Shown here one piece after another: positions 34,171 to 43,048 of a DNA stretch of 61,221 bases. The DNA lies in the NCBI RefSeq assembly GCF_000426865.1, contig NZ_AUGE01000026.1, positions 1 to 61,221 of the forward strand, given 5' to 3'. The position numbers were made by a program, and so were the translations under genes. The notes under the pieces are model-generated. The model had not been told where the DNA came from. It saw nothing but the letters and a program-made list of their open reading frames with translations, and did not search any database. The stretch comes from Citrifermentans bremense R1 (GTDB taxonomy: Bacteria > Desulfobacterota > Desulfuromonadia > Geobacterales > Geobacteraceae). Within the stretch, counting starts at the first letter, position 1. Each line of letters starts with the position of its first letter.

Positions 34171-34598
34171 TGCAGTGCCTTTCCTGCTGCATGATTTTCC
34201 AACATTGTTTTACATATACCATATCCGTGCAAATTGCAATTCATTCAACGGGCCATCCATTCGATGGTTTTAGGTTGAATCTCCATATAAAGCTTCGGAG
34301 CTGCCGTGCTGCATGGTTTTTTGCCGATGACAAAAAGTGTTTAATTATTTTCTGAAATACTGGGACTATTGAAGTTGTATTGAGAAAATAAGCAAACTTT
34401 CCTACCGCCATTTCCCCCCTCTTTCAGGTGTATTCGACGGGATATATGCATTGATCTTTTCTCCTGACAATGTAGCAAACATTATTTTACAACAAAAATA
34501 TTTTTGTAATACCTTGTTTTTTAAGTTGTTATTTTTAGTTTGCGGATGTGTTGTCTCTTGGTGTTTACGTAGGTGGCAAAACTGGTGGAACATTGTTT
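34171..34598. promoter_or_regulatory. Divergent control region of regulator and bss operon
   Basis: About 430 bp, AT-rich in 34330-34560, no gene. A nested palindrome ATTCAAC..CCATC-cattc-GATGG..GTTGAAT spans 34243-34280, about 320 bp upstream of the bss -24 element, and is a candidate enhancer (UAS) for the XylR-like protein. Confidence 0.5.
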
Positions 34599-34614
34599 TG
34601 GCATGTCTTCTGCT
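34599..34614 (+). promoter_or_regulatory. Sigma-54 promoter of the bss operon
   Basis: TGGCATG-TCTT-CTGCT: GG and GC dinucleotides at the exact -24/-12 spacing, 65 bp before the bssD ATG. Single-base departures from TGGCACG-N4-TTGCW. Confidence 0.78.
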
Positions 34615-34678
34615 AATGGACTGGTCAGGAAGTGGTTACCGGCAACACCAGAGTCTCCGACCGCCAAGGAGGTGCACC

Positions 34679-35722
34679 ATGCGCACGCCACTCATCACCG
34701 AGATACAAAGATTCTGCTTACATGACGGCCCGGGCATCAGAACTACCATCTTTGTCAAGGGATGCCCTCTCCATTGCCCTTGGTGCCACAACCCGGAGAA
34801 CATCCAAGTTAAACAGGAATTTTATTTTCATGCAAACAAGTGCAGGGGGTGCGGACAGTGCGTGGGCGCATGTCCATCGGGTGCCTGCACTCTGGACCAT
34901 GGCGACGGTAAGGGTACGAGAAGGGAGGCAACGCATTGCACCTCATGCCTGCAGTGTGTATCTGCCTGCCGGTTTGGCGCCCTGGAAGTAGTGGGCAAGG
35001 CCATTTCCCTGGACAGTATTCTCCAGGAGGCGGTGTCGGATCGGATCTTTTACCAAAATAGCGGGGGCGGGGTCACGATCAGTGGCGGAGAACCCTTGCT
35101 GCATCCCGAATTTACCCACGATCTAGCTTACAGACTCAAAGTCCAGGAAAACCTCCACGTGGCCATACAGACCTCGCTGTTTGCCGAATGGGAGGCAATT
35201 GCCCCACTCTTGAATCATGTGGATCTTTTCATCGTCGACATCAAATCCCTGGACCCTGAGAGGCATCGGCAGGTCATCGGCGGTTCCCTGCAGACGATCT
35301 TGACAAACCTGGACCTGCTTCTGAAAGCGGGAGCGCAGGTACGGATTCATCTGCCGATCATCCCGGGCATCAACGATACCGATCTGGATTTTGAGCTTTA
35401 TGCGGCATATCTGGGGCAGTTCGCGGACGGTCTGATAGGTGTCGACATCCTTCCCTATCACTCCTATGCAACGGAGAAATACAGGCAACTGGGGCGCAAC
35501 TATCAGTTCTTGGGGATTCCCGATCTTTCGAGCCAGCAGGTCGCTCCCCTGGCTCATGCCCTCAGGCTGCAAGGCATCAGAGAAATAACCCTCGGCGGTA
35601 TGGGGGGCTCGACGGCAGCAGGTAAATCTGGCGGCTACAAACCCTTGGAGCAAAGGCGAGACCCGCTGCCACGCCCGGTTCATCTGCCGCAGGGAAAGGG
35701 GGTGGTTGTCACGCAACTATGA
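34679..35722 (+). CDS. bssD: Benzylsuccinate synthase activating enzyme (radical SAM)
   Basis: The protein has 347 aa from the ATG at 34679, with AAGGAGG at 34666-34672; the frame is open far upstream but starts there lack family sequence. The radical-SAM motif CPLHCPWC (CX3CX2C) lies at ~27-34. Two ferredoxin-like 4Fe-4S motifs follow ('CRGCGQCVGACPSGAC' and 'CTSCLQCVSACRFGA'), as in glycyl-radical activases. It makes the glycyl radical in BssA. First gene of the bssDCABE operon. Confidence 0.94.
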   Translation: MRTPLITEIQRFCLHDGPGIRTTIFVKGCPLHCPWCHNPENIQVKQEFYFHANKCRGCGQCVGACPSGACTLDHGDGKGTRREATHCTSCLQCVSACRFGALEVVGKAISLDSILQEAVSDRIFYQNSGGGVTISGGEPLLHPEFTHDLAYRLKVQENLHVAIQTSLFAEWEAIAPLLNHVDLFIVDIKSLDPERHRQVIGGSLQTILTNLDLLLKAGAQVRIHLPIIPGINDTDLDFELYAAYLGQFADGLIGVDILPYHSYATEKYRQLGRNYQFLGIPDLSSQQVAPLAHALRLQGIREITLGGMGGSTAAGKSGGYKPLEQRRDPLPRPVHLPQGKGVVVTQL

Positions 35723-35781
35723 TAGCGATGTGTTCCGACAATCCGCAGAATGCCAAACTATGTACATAAAGGAGATTCAAC

Positions 35782-35955
35782 ATGACCACTTGTAAGAATT
35801 GCTCATTCTATTTTGCCGTTCCCGAAGATGCAGGGGACTTTGAAGCGGGCAAAGGGGACTGCGTTTTGGAAAGGGAGGACGCAAAGGGGAAATACTGGCT
35901 GTCCAAGCCGACCAAGAACGATTCCGCATCATGCAAGGCATTCAAGAAAGCATAA
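35782..35955 (+). CDS. bssC: Benzylsuccinate synthase gamma subunit
   Basis: The protein has 57 aa with AAAGGAGA before the ATG. Four cysteines (C4, C7, C27, C51) match the small Fe-S subunit; it starts 'MTTCKNCSFYFAVPEDAGDF'. In Thauera the gamma and beta subunits each hold a HiPIP-like 4Fe-4S cluster and bind the catalytic subunit. It lies between bssD and bssA. Confidence 0.9.
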   Translation: MTTCKNCSFYFAVPEDAGDFEAGKGDCVLEREDAKGKYWLSKPTKNDSASCKAFKKA

Positions 35956-35980
35956 CACATGACCCCAAAGGAGGTTATTC

Positions 35981-38569
35981 ATGTCCACGGTTGCGGCATC
36001 GATTAAGTACAACGGTAAGGTTGTTGATTTCCCACTGGCGAATCCAGCTGAAAATGAGATAGCGGACGAAGTACTGCATGAGAACCTTGCCCGCCCCACT
36101 ACCGAGAGAACCAAAAGACTCAAGGCACGCTGCCGCTGGAAGCATGCCGCGGCCGGAGAATTTGTCGATGCGGAGGTTCGGGCCGGCATCGAGAGAATGC
36201 GCTACATAACTGAAGCCCACAAGGCAAGCGCAGGGCAGCCGGAGGTAATCAGAAGGGCGCTGGGGCTTGCCAATATTTTGAATAAGAGCACGCTGGTTCT
36301 GCAGCAGGACGAATTCATCATCGGGTACCATGCCGAAGATCCTGAAATGTTCCCTCTCTATCCTGAACTCGCCTATATGGCGGTGCAGGACTACCTGATG
36401 AGTGACTACTCTCCCCAGCCAAAAGATGAAGCTGCGGAGATCAACGAATACTGGAAAAAATACAGCATGCAGGCCAAGGGGGAGCGTTACTTCACCCAGG
36501 AAGAACTCCTCCAGATGTACCAGGTGAGCACCATGGAAGCTCCCGGTTTCGCCACCGGATACAACAGCATCAGCCCCCCTTACGAGACGGTGCTGCAAGA
36601 CGGGCTGCTGAAACGCATCGAGTCGGCCAAAGAAAAGATCGAGCATGCCAAAAAGGAAATGCAAAAGATTCCCTGGAATGCGACTACCGGGCTTGATTGG
36701 ATAGCGAGGATCGATGTCTGGAAGGCAATGATCATCGCCGATGAAGCCGTGATCAACTGGGCCAGGCGCCATGCCCGCCTGGCGAAGATTGTTGCGGAGA
36801 ATTTCGAGACAAACCCTGCCAGAAAGGAAGAACTGCTGGAGATTGCAGAGATAAGTCAGCGCGTCCCGGCAGAGCCGTGCAAAGGCTTAAAGGATGCGTT
36901 CCAGTCCAAATGGTATACCTACCTGATCTGCCATGCCATTGACCGCTATGCCAGCGGTTACGCCCAAAAAGAAGACGAAATGCTGGAGCCTTATTACAAC
37001 ATAAGCGTCAAGGAGAAATCCTTCCAGCCCATGACCCACACCGACGTGGTCGAGATGGTCGAGATGGAGCGGCTGAAGATCTCGGAACATGGCGCAGGAA
37101 AATCCCGGGCATACCGTGAAATATTCCCCGGTTCCAATGACCTGTTCATTCTGACCATTGGCGGCACCAAGCCCGGCTATGTGGATGCCTGCAGTGATAT
37201 GACCGACGCCATTCTCGAAGGAGCACGGAACATAAGGACCACGGAACCCTCCATCGTCTTCAGGTGGCACCCGGTCGGCAGGGAAAAAACCAAACGCCTC
37301 GTTTTCGAATGTATCCGCGATGGTCTGGGGTACCCATCTATCAAGCATGACGTCATCGGTACGGAGCAGTTGAAGTATTACAGCCAGTTCAGCAAAAACA
37401 GCAATGGCGCAACTGATGAAGAGGCCCATTACTGGGGCTTGGTGTTGTGCATGTCTCCTGGTGTCTGCGGCAGGCGCAAAACCCATAAGACCAGGTCCGA
37501 AGGGGGGGGGTCGATCTTCCCGGCGAAGATGATGGAAATCGTCCTGGCCGACGGGTTCGACTGGTCCTATTCGGGCATGCAATTGGGGCCCCACACCGGC
37601 GACCCAACCACCTTCAAGACCTTCGAACTGCTGTGGGAAGCCTTCAGAACCCAGTACGCCTATGCGATCAGCAAGGTGATTCGCGCGAAGGACATCATGC
37701 GGTATTTCGAATCCAAATTCCTGCAGATGCCGTTCGTCTCCAGCATCGATGACGGCTGCATGGAACTGGGCGTAGATGCCATGGAGCTTTCCGAACAGCC
37801 CAACGGCTGGCATAACCCGATCACCACGGTCGTTGCCGCCAACTCCCTGGTTGCCGTCAAAAAACTGATTTACGACGAGAAAAAATACACCATGGCCCAA
37901 CTCGTCACTGCTCTCCATGCAAACTGGCACGGTTACGAGGACATGCGCCAGGATTTCCTCAACGCGCCCAAATGGGGCAATGACGACGATTACGCCGACG
38001 CCATCATCAAGGATTTTTATGAGGACATCATTGGCGGCGAGATGGCAAAAATCACCAATTACTCCGGCGGACCCGTACTCCCCGTAGGCCAGGCAGTCGG
38101 CCTGTACATGGAGATCGGCTCGCGGACCGGCCCGACTCCCGATGGACGTTTCGGTGGCGACGCCGGTGACGACGGGGGTATCTCGCCGTACATGGGGACC
38201 GACAAGAAAGGTCCCACCGCCGTATTGAAGTCGGTTTCGAAGGTGCAGAAAAACCAGAAAGCCAACTTGCTCAATCAGAGGCTTTCCGTGCCGATCATGC
38301 GCAGCGTGCATGGTTTTAACATCTGGAAATCCTATATGGACGCCTGGGAGCAGCTCAATATCGATCATGTCCAGTTCAACTGCGTCAGCACGGCGGAGAT
38401 GAAGGCCGCGCAAAAGGAACCGGAGAAACACCAGGACCTGATCGTCAGGGTTTCAGGGTTCAGTGCTCGCTTCGTCGATATACCCACCTATGGCCAGAAC
38501 ACCATCATCGCCAGAAATGAACAGGCCTTCGGTGCCGATGATCTGCAGTACCTGAATACGCAACTCTAA
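35981..38569 (+). CDS. bssA: Benzylsuccinate synthase alpha subunit (glycyl radical enzyme)
   Basis: The protein has 862 aa, matching known BssA (~861). It adds toluene to fumarate to give (R)-benzylsuccinate. The active-site Cys496 lies in 'MSPGVCGRRKTHKTRSEGG' and the radical Gly826 in 'IVRVSGFSARFVDI', both intact. A strong AAAGGAGG precedes the ATG. The adjacent small subunits, activase and downstream bbs genes single out toluene over other fumarate-adding enzymes (alkyl- or naphthylmethylsuccinate synthases), although cresol or xylene isomers may also be substrates. Confidence 0.96.
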   Translation: MSTVAASIKYNGKVVDFPLANPAENEIADEVLHENLARPTTERTKRLKARCRWKHAAAGEFVDAEVRAGIERMRYITEAHKASAGQPEVIRRALGLANILNKSTLVLQQDEFIIGYHAEDPEMFPLYPELAYMAVQDYLMSDYSPQPKDEAAEINEYWKKYSMQAKGERYFTQEELLQMYQVSTMEAPGFATGYNSISPPYETVLQDGLLKRIESAKEKIEHAKKEMQKIPWNATTGLDWIARIDVWKAMIIADEAVINWARRHARLAKIVAENFETNPARKEELLEIAEISQRVPAEPCKGLKDAFQSKWYTYLICHAIDRYASGYAQKEDEMLEPYYNISVKEKSFQPMTHTDVVEMVEMERLKISEHGAGKSRAYREIFPGSNDLFILTIGGTKPGYVDACSDMTDAILEGARNIRTTEPSIVFRWHPVGREKTKRLVFECIRDGLGYPSIKHDVIGTEQLKYYSQFSKNSNGATDEEAHYWGLVLCMSPGVCGRRKTHKTRSEGGGSIFPAKMMEIVLADGFDWSYSGMQLGPHTGDPTTFKTFELLWEAFRTQYAYAISKVIRAKDIMRYFESKFLQMPFVSSIDDGCMELGVDAMELSEQPNGWHNPITTVVAANSLVAVKKLIYDEKKYTMAQLVTALHANWHGYEDMRQDFLNAPKWGNDDDYADAIIKDFYEDIIGGEMAKITNYSGGPVLPVGQAVGLYMEIGSRTGPTPDGRFGGDAGDDGGISPYMGTDKKGPTAVLKSVSKVQKNQKANLLNQRLSVPIMRSVHGFNIWKSYMDAWEQLNIDHVQFNCVSTAEMKAAQKEPEKHQDLIVRVSGFSARFVDIPTYGQNTIIARNEQAFGADDLQYLNTQL

Positions 38570-38579
38570 CCATTCATCC

Positions 38580-38611
38580 CCTGGAGACATTCCTAGCGGG
38601 ATGTCTCCAGG
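38580..38611 (+). promoter_or_regulatory. Intercistronic hairpin bssA-bssB
   Basis: CCTGGAGACAT-(10 nt)-ATGTCTCCAGG, a perfect 11-bp stem 10 bp after the bssA stop and 20 bp before the bssB ATG. No T-tract, so it is more likely an mRNA stabilising or processing element than a terminator. Confidence 0.8.
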
Positions 38612-38630
38612 TCTCGAGATAGGAGGAACA

Positions 38631-38858
38631 ATGAGCGCTACAGGCAATGAAAAGATGATGCATGCAGAACCGGGGACGAAGAAGCCGTGCCAAATATGCA
38701 AATGGCAGATAGCAGACCCCACCAACCCGCTGCGGGGGCAGTGCACCGTCAACAGAAATACGCTGGGCGGCGTCTGGAAACGATGGGTAACGGACGTAAA
38801 CGGGATGACCTGCGCCAAGCATGAAGTCGGCAAGCTAAGCTTCAGAGAACATGTGTGA
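38631..38858 (+). CDS. bssB: Benzylsuccinate synthase beta subunit
   Basis: The protein has 75 aa from ATG 38631 (AGGAGGA upstream). It contains 'KKPCQICKWQIADPTN', 'GQCTVNR' and 'GMTCAKHEVGKL': four Cys in the C-x2-C...C...C order for one 4Fe-4S cluster, as in BssB. It stabilises BssA and covers its active site in the known structures. Confidence 0.92.
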   Translation: MSATGNEKMMHAEPGTKKPCQICKWQIADPTNPLRGQCTVNRNTLGGVWKRWVTDVNGMTCAKHEVGKLSFREHV

Positions 38859-38934
38859 CACAGGCCAGACGGAATGACCTGCGCAATCCGGTCCACCCGC
38901 ATTGATGACATCCGTTATGACATGGCAGGAACAA

Positions 38935-38959
38935 GGCGGTACCGATGATCGGTACCGCC
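38935..38959 (+). promoter_or_regulatory. Intercistronic hairpin bssB-bssE
   Basis: GGCGGTACCG-atgat-CGGTACCGCC, a perfect 10-bp GC-rich stem about 40 bp before the bssE start. With the hairpin at 38580 it brackets bssB. Confidence 0.82.
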
Positions 38960-38998
38960 CATCACCTTTACCTGAAGATCACCCCGAGGGCCCATCGT

Positions 38999-39877
38999 AT
39001 GTCAGCCAGTAAACAGAACAATTTATCGGTACCCCAGGAAGACCCTTTTTTTTACGTAAGCAAGGACCTGGCAGATACCTTCCAAAAAATCCACCAGTTA
39101 TCGCAAAAAAAACCGGTGAACGTGCTGATCTCCGGCAGGCAGGGATGTGGAAAGTCTTCCCTGGTAAGGCAGTATGCCGCCATCTACCAGCGCCCTTTAT
39201 CGACGTTCCAGGTGGGCATACTTTCCGAGCCAGGCCAGCTGTTCGGCGAATACGCGCTGGAAGCCGGCGAGACCAAATACAAACAGTTTCTGTTCCCTGA
39301 AGCGATCCAGACCCCCAACTGTGTTATTCACCTGGAAGAGATCAATCGGCCGGAGCACCCGAAGGCCTTGAATATGCTTTTCTCCCTTTTGTCCGACAGC
39401 CGAGAGGTCTGGCTGGAAGAGCTGGGGCAGGTAAACGTGGCGGAAGGGGTGGTGTTCTTTGCCACCTTGAATGAAGGGGACGACTTTGTCGGAACCGAAC
39501 TTCTCGATGCCGCCCTGCGCGATCGTTTTTACTTTTTGCTGATGGATTATCTGCCGAACGAGGTGGAAAAAGAGGTGCTGGTAAAAAAATCCGGCATCAC
39601 CGCTGAGCAGGCAGACGACATCATCTCCGCCCTTAACTTCCTGAGAGGCCACTCAGATCTCCGCATCGACGTATCGATCAGAACTGCCCTCATGATCGGC
39701 GATATGATGGCCGTCGGCGCAAGCCTGCGGCAGGCCTTGGCCGTCAGCCTTCAGACCAGCCAGGAGGCGCTGGAGTCAGTGCTTATCGGCCTCCATGTCA
39801 AAAAGGGGTACACCGAGGGGGTCAGTAATGAATACGTCCTGTTCGACCACGCCTGGCAACAGCACAGCAGAGAATAG
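38999..39877 (+). CDS. bssE: MoxR-type AAA+ ATPase of the bss operon
   Basis: The protein has 292 aa from the ATG at 38999 (GAGGG upstream); the open frame begins earlier but overlaps the hairpin. Walker A is 'SGRQGCGKSS', Walker B 'CVIHLEEINRP', sensor 'FFATLNEGDD', arginine finger region 'ALRDRFYFLL'. It resembles BssE/TutH and the NorQ/CbbQ MoxR ATPases. The presumed role is ATP-driven remodelling or activation of the synthase together with the VWA protein downstream. Confidence 0.88.
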   Translation: MSASKQNNLSVPQEDPFFYVSKDLADTFQKIHQLSQKKPVNVLISGRQGCGKSSLVRQYAAIYQRPLSTFQVGILSEPGQLFGEYALEAGETKYKQFLFPEAIQTPNCVIHLEEINRPEHPKALNMLFSLLSDSREVWLEELGQVNVAEGVVFFATLNEGDDFVGTELLDAALRDRFYFLLMDYLPNEVEKEVLVKKSGITAEQADDIISALNFLRGHSDLRIDVSIRTALMIGDMMAVGASLRQALAVSLQTSQEALESVLIGLHVKKGYTEGVSNEYVLFDHAWQQHSRE

Positions 39878-39879
39878 CG

Positions 39880-41589
39880 ATGATTCCTTCTGAAAAAGAG
39901 CATCGGGACGTTAGGGGTCCGAAAAGTTTCCTGATAGCCGGTGAAAACGGCTTTTCCGAATACTGGCGCAGGGACAAATCGCCTGTTGAGATACTGGAAC
40001 TCGCGAAATTGCTGCGCGGCATCAGAAAGATGGTTTCTCTAGTCGGCAGGAACAGCGGCAGCGTGGTCTGGGAAGGTATGCCCATTACCCAGCCCGACAG
40101 CATCGAACTTGACCCCTCACCGATCATGGGACGCTATCCGATCCCGGCAGTTCAGGCGGACATTGCCATAGGGCTCGCCATCAGAAGAGCCTACCTGAAG
40201 ACGGAATGGAGCGGCCATGTCCTGAAGCTGGCCCAGACAAAACTCCAACTGCCTCCCATGTACGCATACAAATTTCATCTCTACCTGGATATTGCAGAAA
40301 AGGTGTATGCGGATCTCGTTGCCAACAGGAACATTCTCGGCAGGTATGCGGCAAAGGCCCGGGAGTGGGAAACTGCCAAGGCGGCAAAACAGTTCATAAG
40401 CCCCCCCTCATTCAGCGAACTGCTGCATATCTGGTGGCGGATCGCCGCCGATGCGGAGCATGAAAGCTACAAGCAACCGTACGAGGATCGTTCCGTGGTG
40501 GAAATGGCTGGAAGGACCTCGGCGAGCCAGCCCTATGCCAAGCCGATCGCGCTGCTCAACTCCATTGTGGAAGATTTGATCATACGCTGCGCCGCTTTGC
40601 CAAGCGTGACGGAACGCTGTGAATACCGGTTGAACCGGTATGCCTCGATATTCAACCAGTTGCTTGAAATGGTCAAATTCTGGCCGGCCGACAGGAAGGA
40701 CCCTTTTCTGCTTTCCGCGGATCTCACGGAAGACATGGCACGGGAAGACCAGGACCTGGACGCAGTCAAGGCGGCCCTGCTGAGTTATGCGGACGAGATC
40801 GAACGGACCATGGAGACGAAGCGCGTGGATTTTACCGAGCAGGTACGATTGCTCGTGGCCAATTTTGGCGATGTGGTCCGCGTGGAAGGCAATGATATCG
40901 TCATGCCGGCGAAGAAAAATATAGATAACGCTCTCCTCTACAAGCTGAAAACAATGCTCCAACTGGCTGCCCAGCGAAACACCTCCTTCAGCAGAGGGCT
41001 CGATTCGGGCAGGATCGATCGCACGCGCTTGTATCGGGCGCCGACAACTGGTTCTATTTTCAACCTGAAAAAAGCGAAGTTCGAATTGCACAACGATATT
41101 GTGCTTCTTGTTGACTGCACTGGTTCCATGGCGGAACCAACGAAATGGTCAAAGGCGGAACTCATCTACCAAACGCTCTTTACCGCCATCCATGATTACA
41201 ACGCCAATGCCCGCATCTTTGCCTACAACGAACGAAGTGAGACCTGCCGAATCACGGAAATTTACAAGCAAGGCCAATTCTTTTCCGTCATGCCCCATGG
41301 CAGGACCGCTTCCGGTGAGGCCATAATCGCCACCGCCATAAGCCTCAAGCCCGGCGCCCGTAAGCCATTCATCATCCATGTCACCGATGGGGCCTCGAAC
41401 TGGGGGTGCGGGGTGCGGGACGCCATCGCGTACTGCAGGAAAAAGAAGATCAACCTGCTGACTCTTGGGCTTGAATGTGACCCCATGAGCAAGACTGCCC
41501 TGTCGGAAGAATATGGTGAACTGATCCAGTTTGTTCAAACGATAGAGCAGCTTCCCAAGCTCTTAAAAAAGCTTCTTGCACCCAGGTGA
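39880..41589 (+). CDS. VWA-domain protein paired with BssE
   Basis: The protein has 569 aa and starts 2 bases after bssE, so it is translationally linked. The N-terminal ~360 residues are helical. The C-terminal von Willebrand A domain carries the MIDAS motif 'LLVDCTGSMAEPTKWSKAEL' (DxTGS) and 'IIHVTDGASNWGCG'. MoxR ATPases act with VWA partners (NorQ/NorD, CbbQ/CbbO) as metal-dependent chaperones. By analogy this pair may service benzylsuccinate synthase. Some toluene clusters carry such a gene under other names, so I give no symbol. Confidence 0.85.
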   Translation: MIPSEKEHRDVRGPKSFLIAGENGFSEYWRRDKSPVEILELAKLLRGIRKMVSLVGRNSGSVVWEGMPITQPDSIELDPSPIMGRYPIPAVQADIAIGLAIRRAYLKTEWSGHVLKLAQTKLQLPPMYAYKFHLYLDIAEKVYADLVANRNILGRYAAKAREWETAKAAKQFISPPSFSELLHIWWRIAADAEHESYKQPYEDRSVVEMAGRTSASQPYAKPIALLNSIVEDLIIRCAALPSVTERCEYRLNRYASIFNQLLEMVKFWPADRKDPFLLSADLTEDMAREDQDLDAVKAALLSYADEIERTMETKRVDFTEQVRLLVANFGDVVRVEGNDIVMPAKKNIDNALLYKLKTMLQLAAQRNTSFSRGLDSGRIDRTRLYRAPTTGSIFNLKKAKFELHNDIVLLVDCTGSMAEPTKWSKAELIYQTLFTAIHDYNANARIFAYNERSETCRITEIYKQGQFFSVMPHGRTASGEAIIATAISLKPGARKPFIIHVTDGASNWGCGVRDAIAYCRKKKINLLTLGLECDPMSKTALSEEYGELIQFVQTIEQLPKLLKKLLAPR

Positions 41590-41649
41590 AGAAGAATTGG
41601 CGATCAAGGTTGGCAGTGACTAACAACAAGGTTCACTAAGGTGACAAAA

Positions 41650-43011
41650 ATGAAATTGAAGACAGTAACTCCCTGCATCCTGGCAATGGTCGCCATCATG
41701 GCGCCGACTTCGCTGCAAATGGCGTATGCAACGGATGTGTTTCGGTTCGAGGGGGTTGGTCCCGTTTCGCGTGGCATGGGTGGGGCCGCAACGGCATTTG
41801 ATGTTGGCGCAGCGGGGATGATGACCAATCCGGCAACCCTGTCACTAATGAACTCCGGTTCCGAAATCCACCTGGGCCTTGATTTCGTCATGACCGATAT
41901 TTCAGCCGAAAACAAGACAACAGGGGAAAAGGCTTCGTCCGACTCCCACGCCCATAACCGTGGCCCATATGCCGCGCCCGAAGCAGCATTTGTCTATCGC
42001 GCCGCCCCGCTGACCCTTGGTTTTGGTGCCTTCGCCCAAGGTGGACTGGGCACGGAGTACGGAAGGGACACCTTTCTCTCCCGTGCTTCCGGTAACCTCA
42101 ACACGGGGCTTGAAAATTCCAGTCGTCTGCTGGTTTTGAACATCCCCTTCGCAGTCAGCTACGATGTCAGCGAAAAACTGACTATAGGAGCCGCTCTCGA
42201 TGCAATGTGGGAAGGCCTGAACCTGGAATTGCTGATGCCGGCAGAAGATGTTGGCGCCCTTATCCAGGGGGGGCGCGTTACGGGCAGTTTGCTTCCGGTC
42301 CTGGGAGGGCTTCCCGACTTACGCGGCGCTCATTTCAGCATGACCAAAGATCATCCCCTTGCCAGTGGCATAGATGCATGGGGGGTCGGCGCTCGGGTCG
42401 GGGCGGTCTACAGATTGTCCAAGGACACCATCGCAGGAGCCGCGTACACCATGGAAAGCCAGATAGCCGACATGGAAGGCAACGCCACCATGACTGCGGT
42501 CGACGGAAGTGCGGGACAGATTCCGCTCAGGGGCAAGATAAAGTTGCGCGGCTTGCAGATGCCGGCCCATCTGGGTATTGGCGTGAGTCAACGGATCAAC
42601 GAACACTGGCTGGTGGCTGCAGATATCTCTCGCGTTTTTTGGGAGAGTGCCGTGAAAGACCTGAAGGTCTCTTTCTTGGCCGATGACGGTAAGACCATCG
42701 ATATCCGATTACCGCAGAACTACAAGGATCAGATGATATATTCCTTTGGTGTGGCGTACCGGACGGGGCCATGGACGTTACGTACCGGTGGGCGCATTGC
42801 CAACCAGGCTATGCGCTCCGATACAGTGATCGCGGTCATCCCGGCCATTCCTACCAAGCATGCATCGGCAGGATTCTCGTATGATTTTTCCACGGCGAGC
42901 ACGGTAGATTTTGCCTATTCCCACGCATTTGAGGAATCCATCGACAGTCCGACGACACGGCTTGTGCATTCACAGGACAACTTCAGCATTGCCTATACCT
43001 ACAGATTTTAA
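41650..43011 (+). CDS. FadL/TodX-like outer-membrane hydrocarbon transporter
   Basis: The protein has 453 aa. ATG 41650 is preferred (AAGGTG 6 bases upstream) although an in-frame GTG lies at 41641. Signal peptide to AYA-TD; then the FadL-family start 'FRFEGVGPVSRGMGGAATAF' and 'GMMTNPATLSLMNSGSEIHL' (NPA motif), and the C-terminal aromatic 'SIAYTYRF' that ends barrel proteins. The family passes toluene and fatty acids across the outer membrane. In this operon toluene uptake is the clear inference. Confidence 0.9.
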   Translation: MKLKTVTPCILAMVAIMAPTSLQMAYATDVFRFEGVGPVSRGMGGAATAFDVGAAGMMTNPATLSLMNSGSEIHLGLDFVMTDISAENKTTGEKASSDSHAHNRGPYAAPEAAFVYRAAPLTLGFGAFAQGGLGTEYGRDTFLSRASGNLNTGLENSSRLLVLNIPFAVSYDVSEKLTIGAALDAMWEGLNLELLMPAEDVGALIQGGRVTGSLLPVLGGLPDLRGAHFSMTKDHPLASGIDAWGVGARVGAVYRLSKDTIAGAAYTMESQIADMEGNATMTAVDGSAGQIPLRGKIKLRGLQMPAHLGIGVSQRINEHWLVAADISRVFWESAVKDLKVSFLADDGKTIDIRLPQNYKDQMIYSFGVAYRTGPWTLRTGGRIANQAMRSDTVIAVIPAIPTKHASAGFSYDFSTASTVDFAYSHAFEESIDSPTTRLVHSQDNFSIAYTYRF

Positions 43012-43048
43012 AAAGCCTGATGGTTGCCAAACGGCACCCGGGATCGGG

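Noticed and set aside
36887..38431. 514-codon minus-strand frame inside bssA
   Set aside because: Antisense to an intact glycyl radical enzyme with all catalytic residues.
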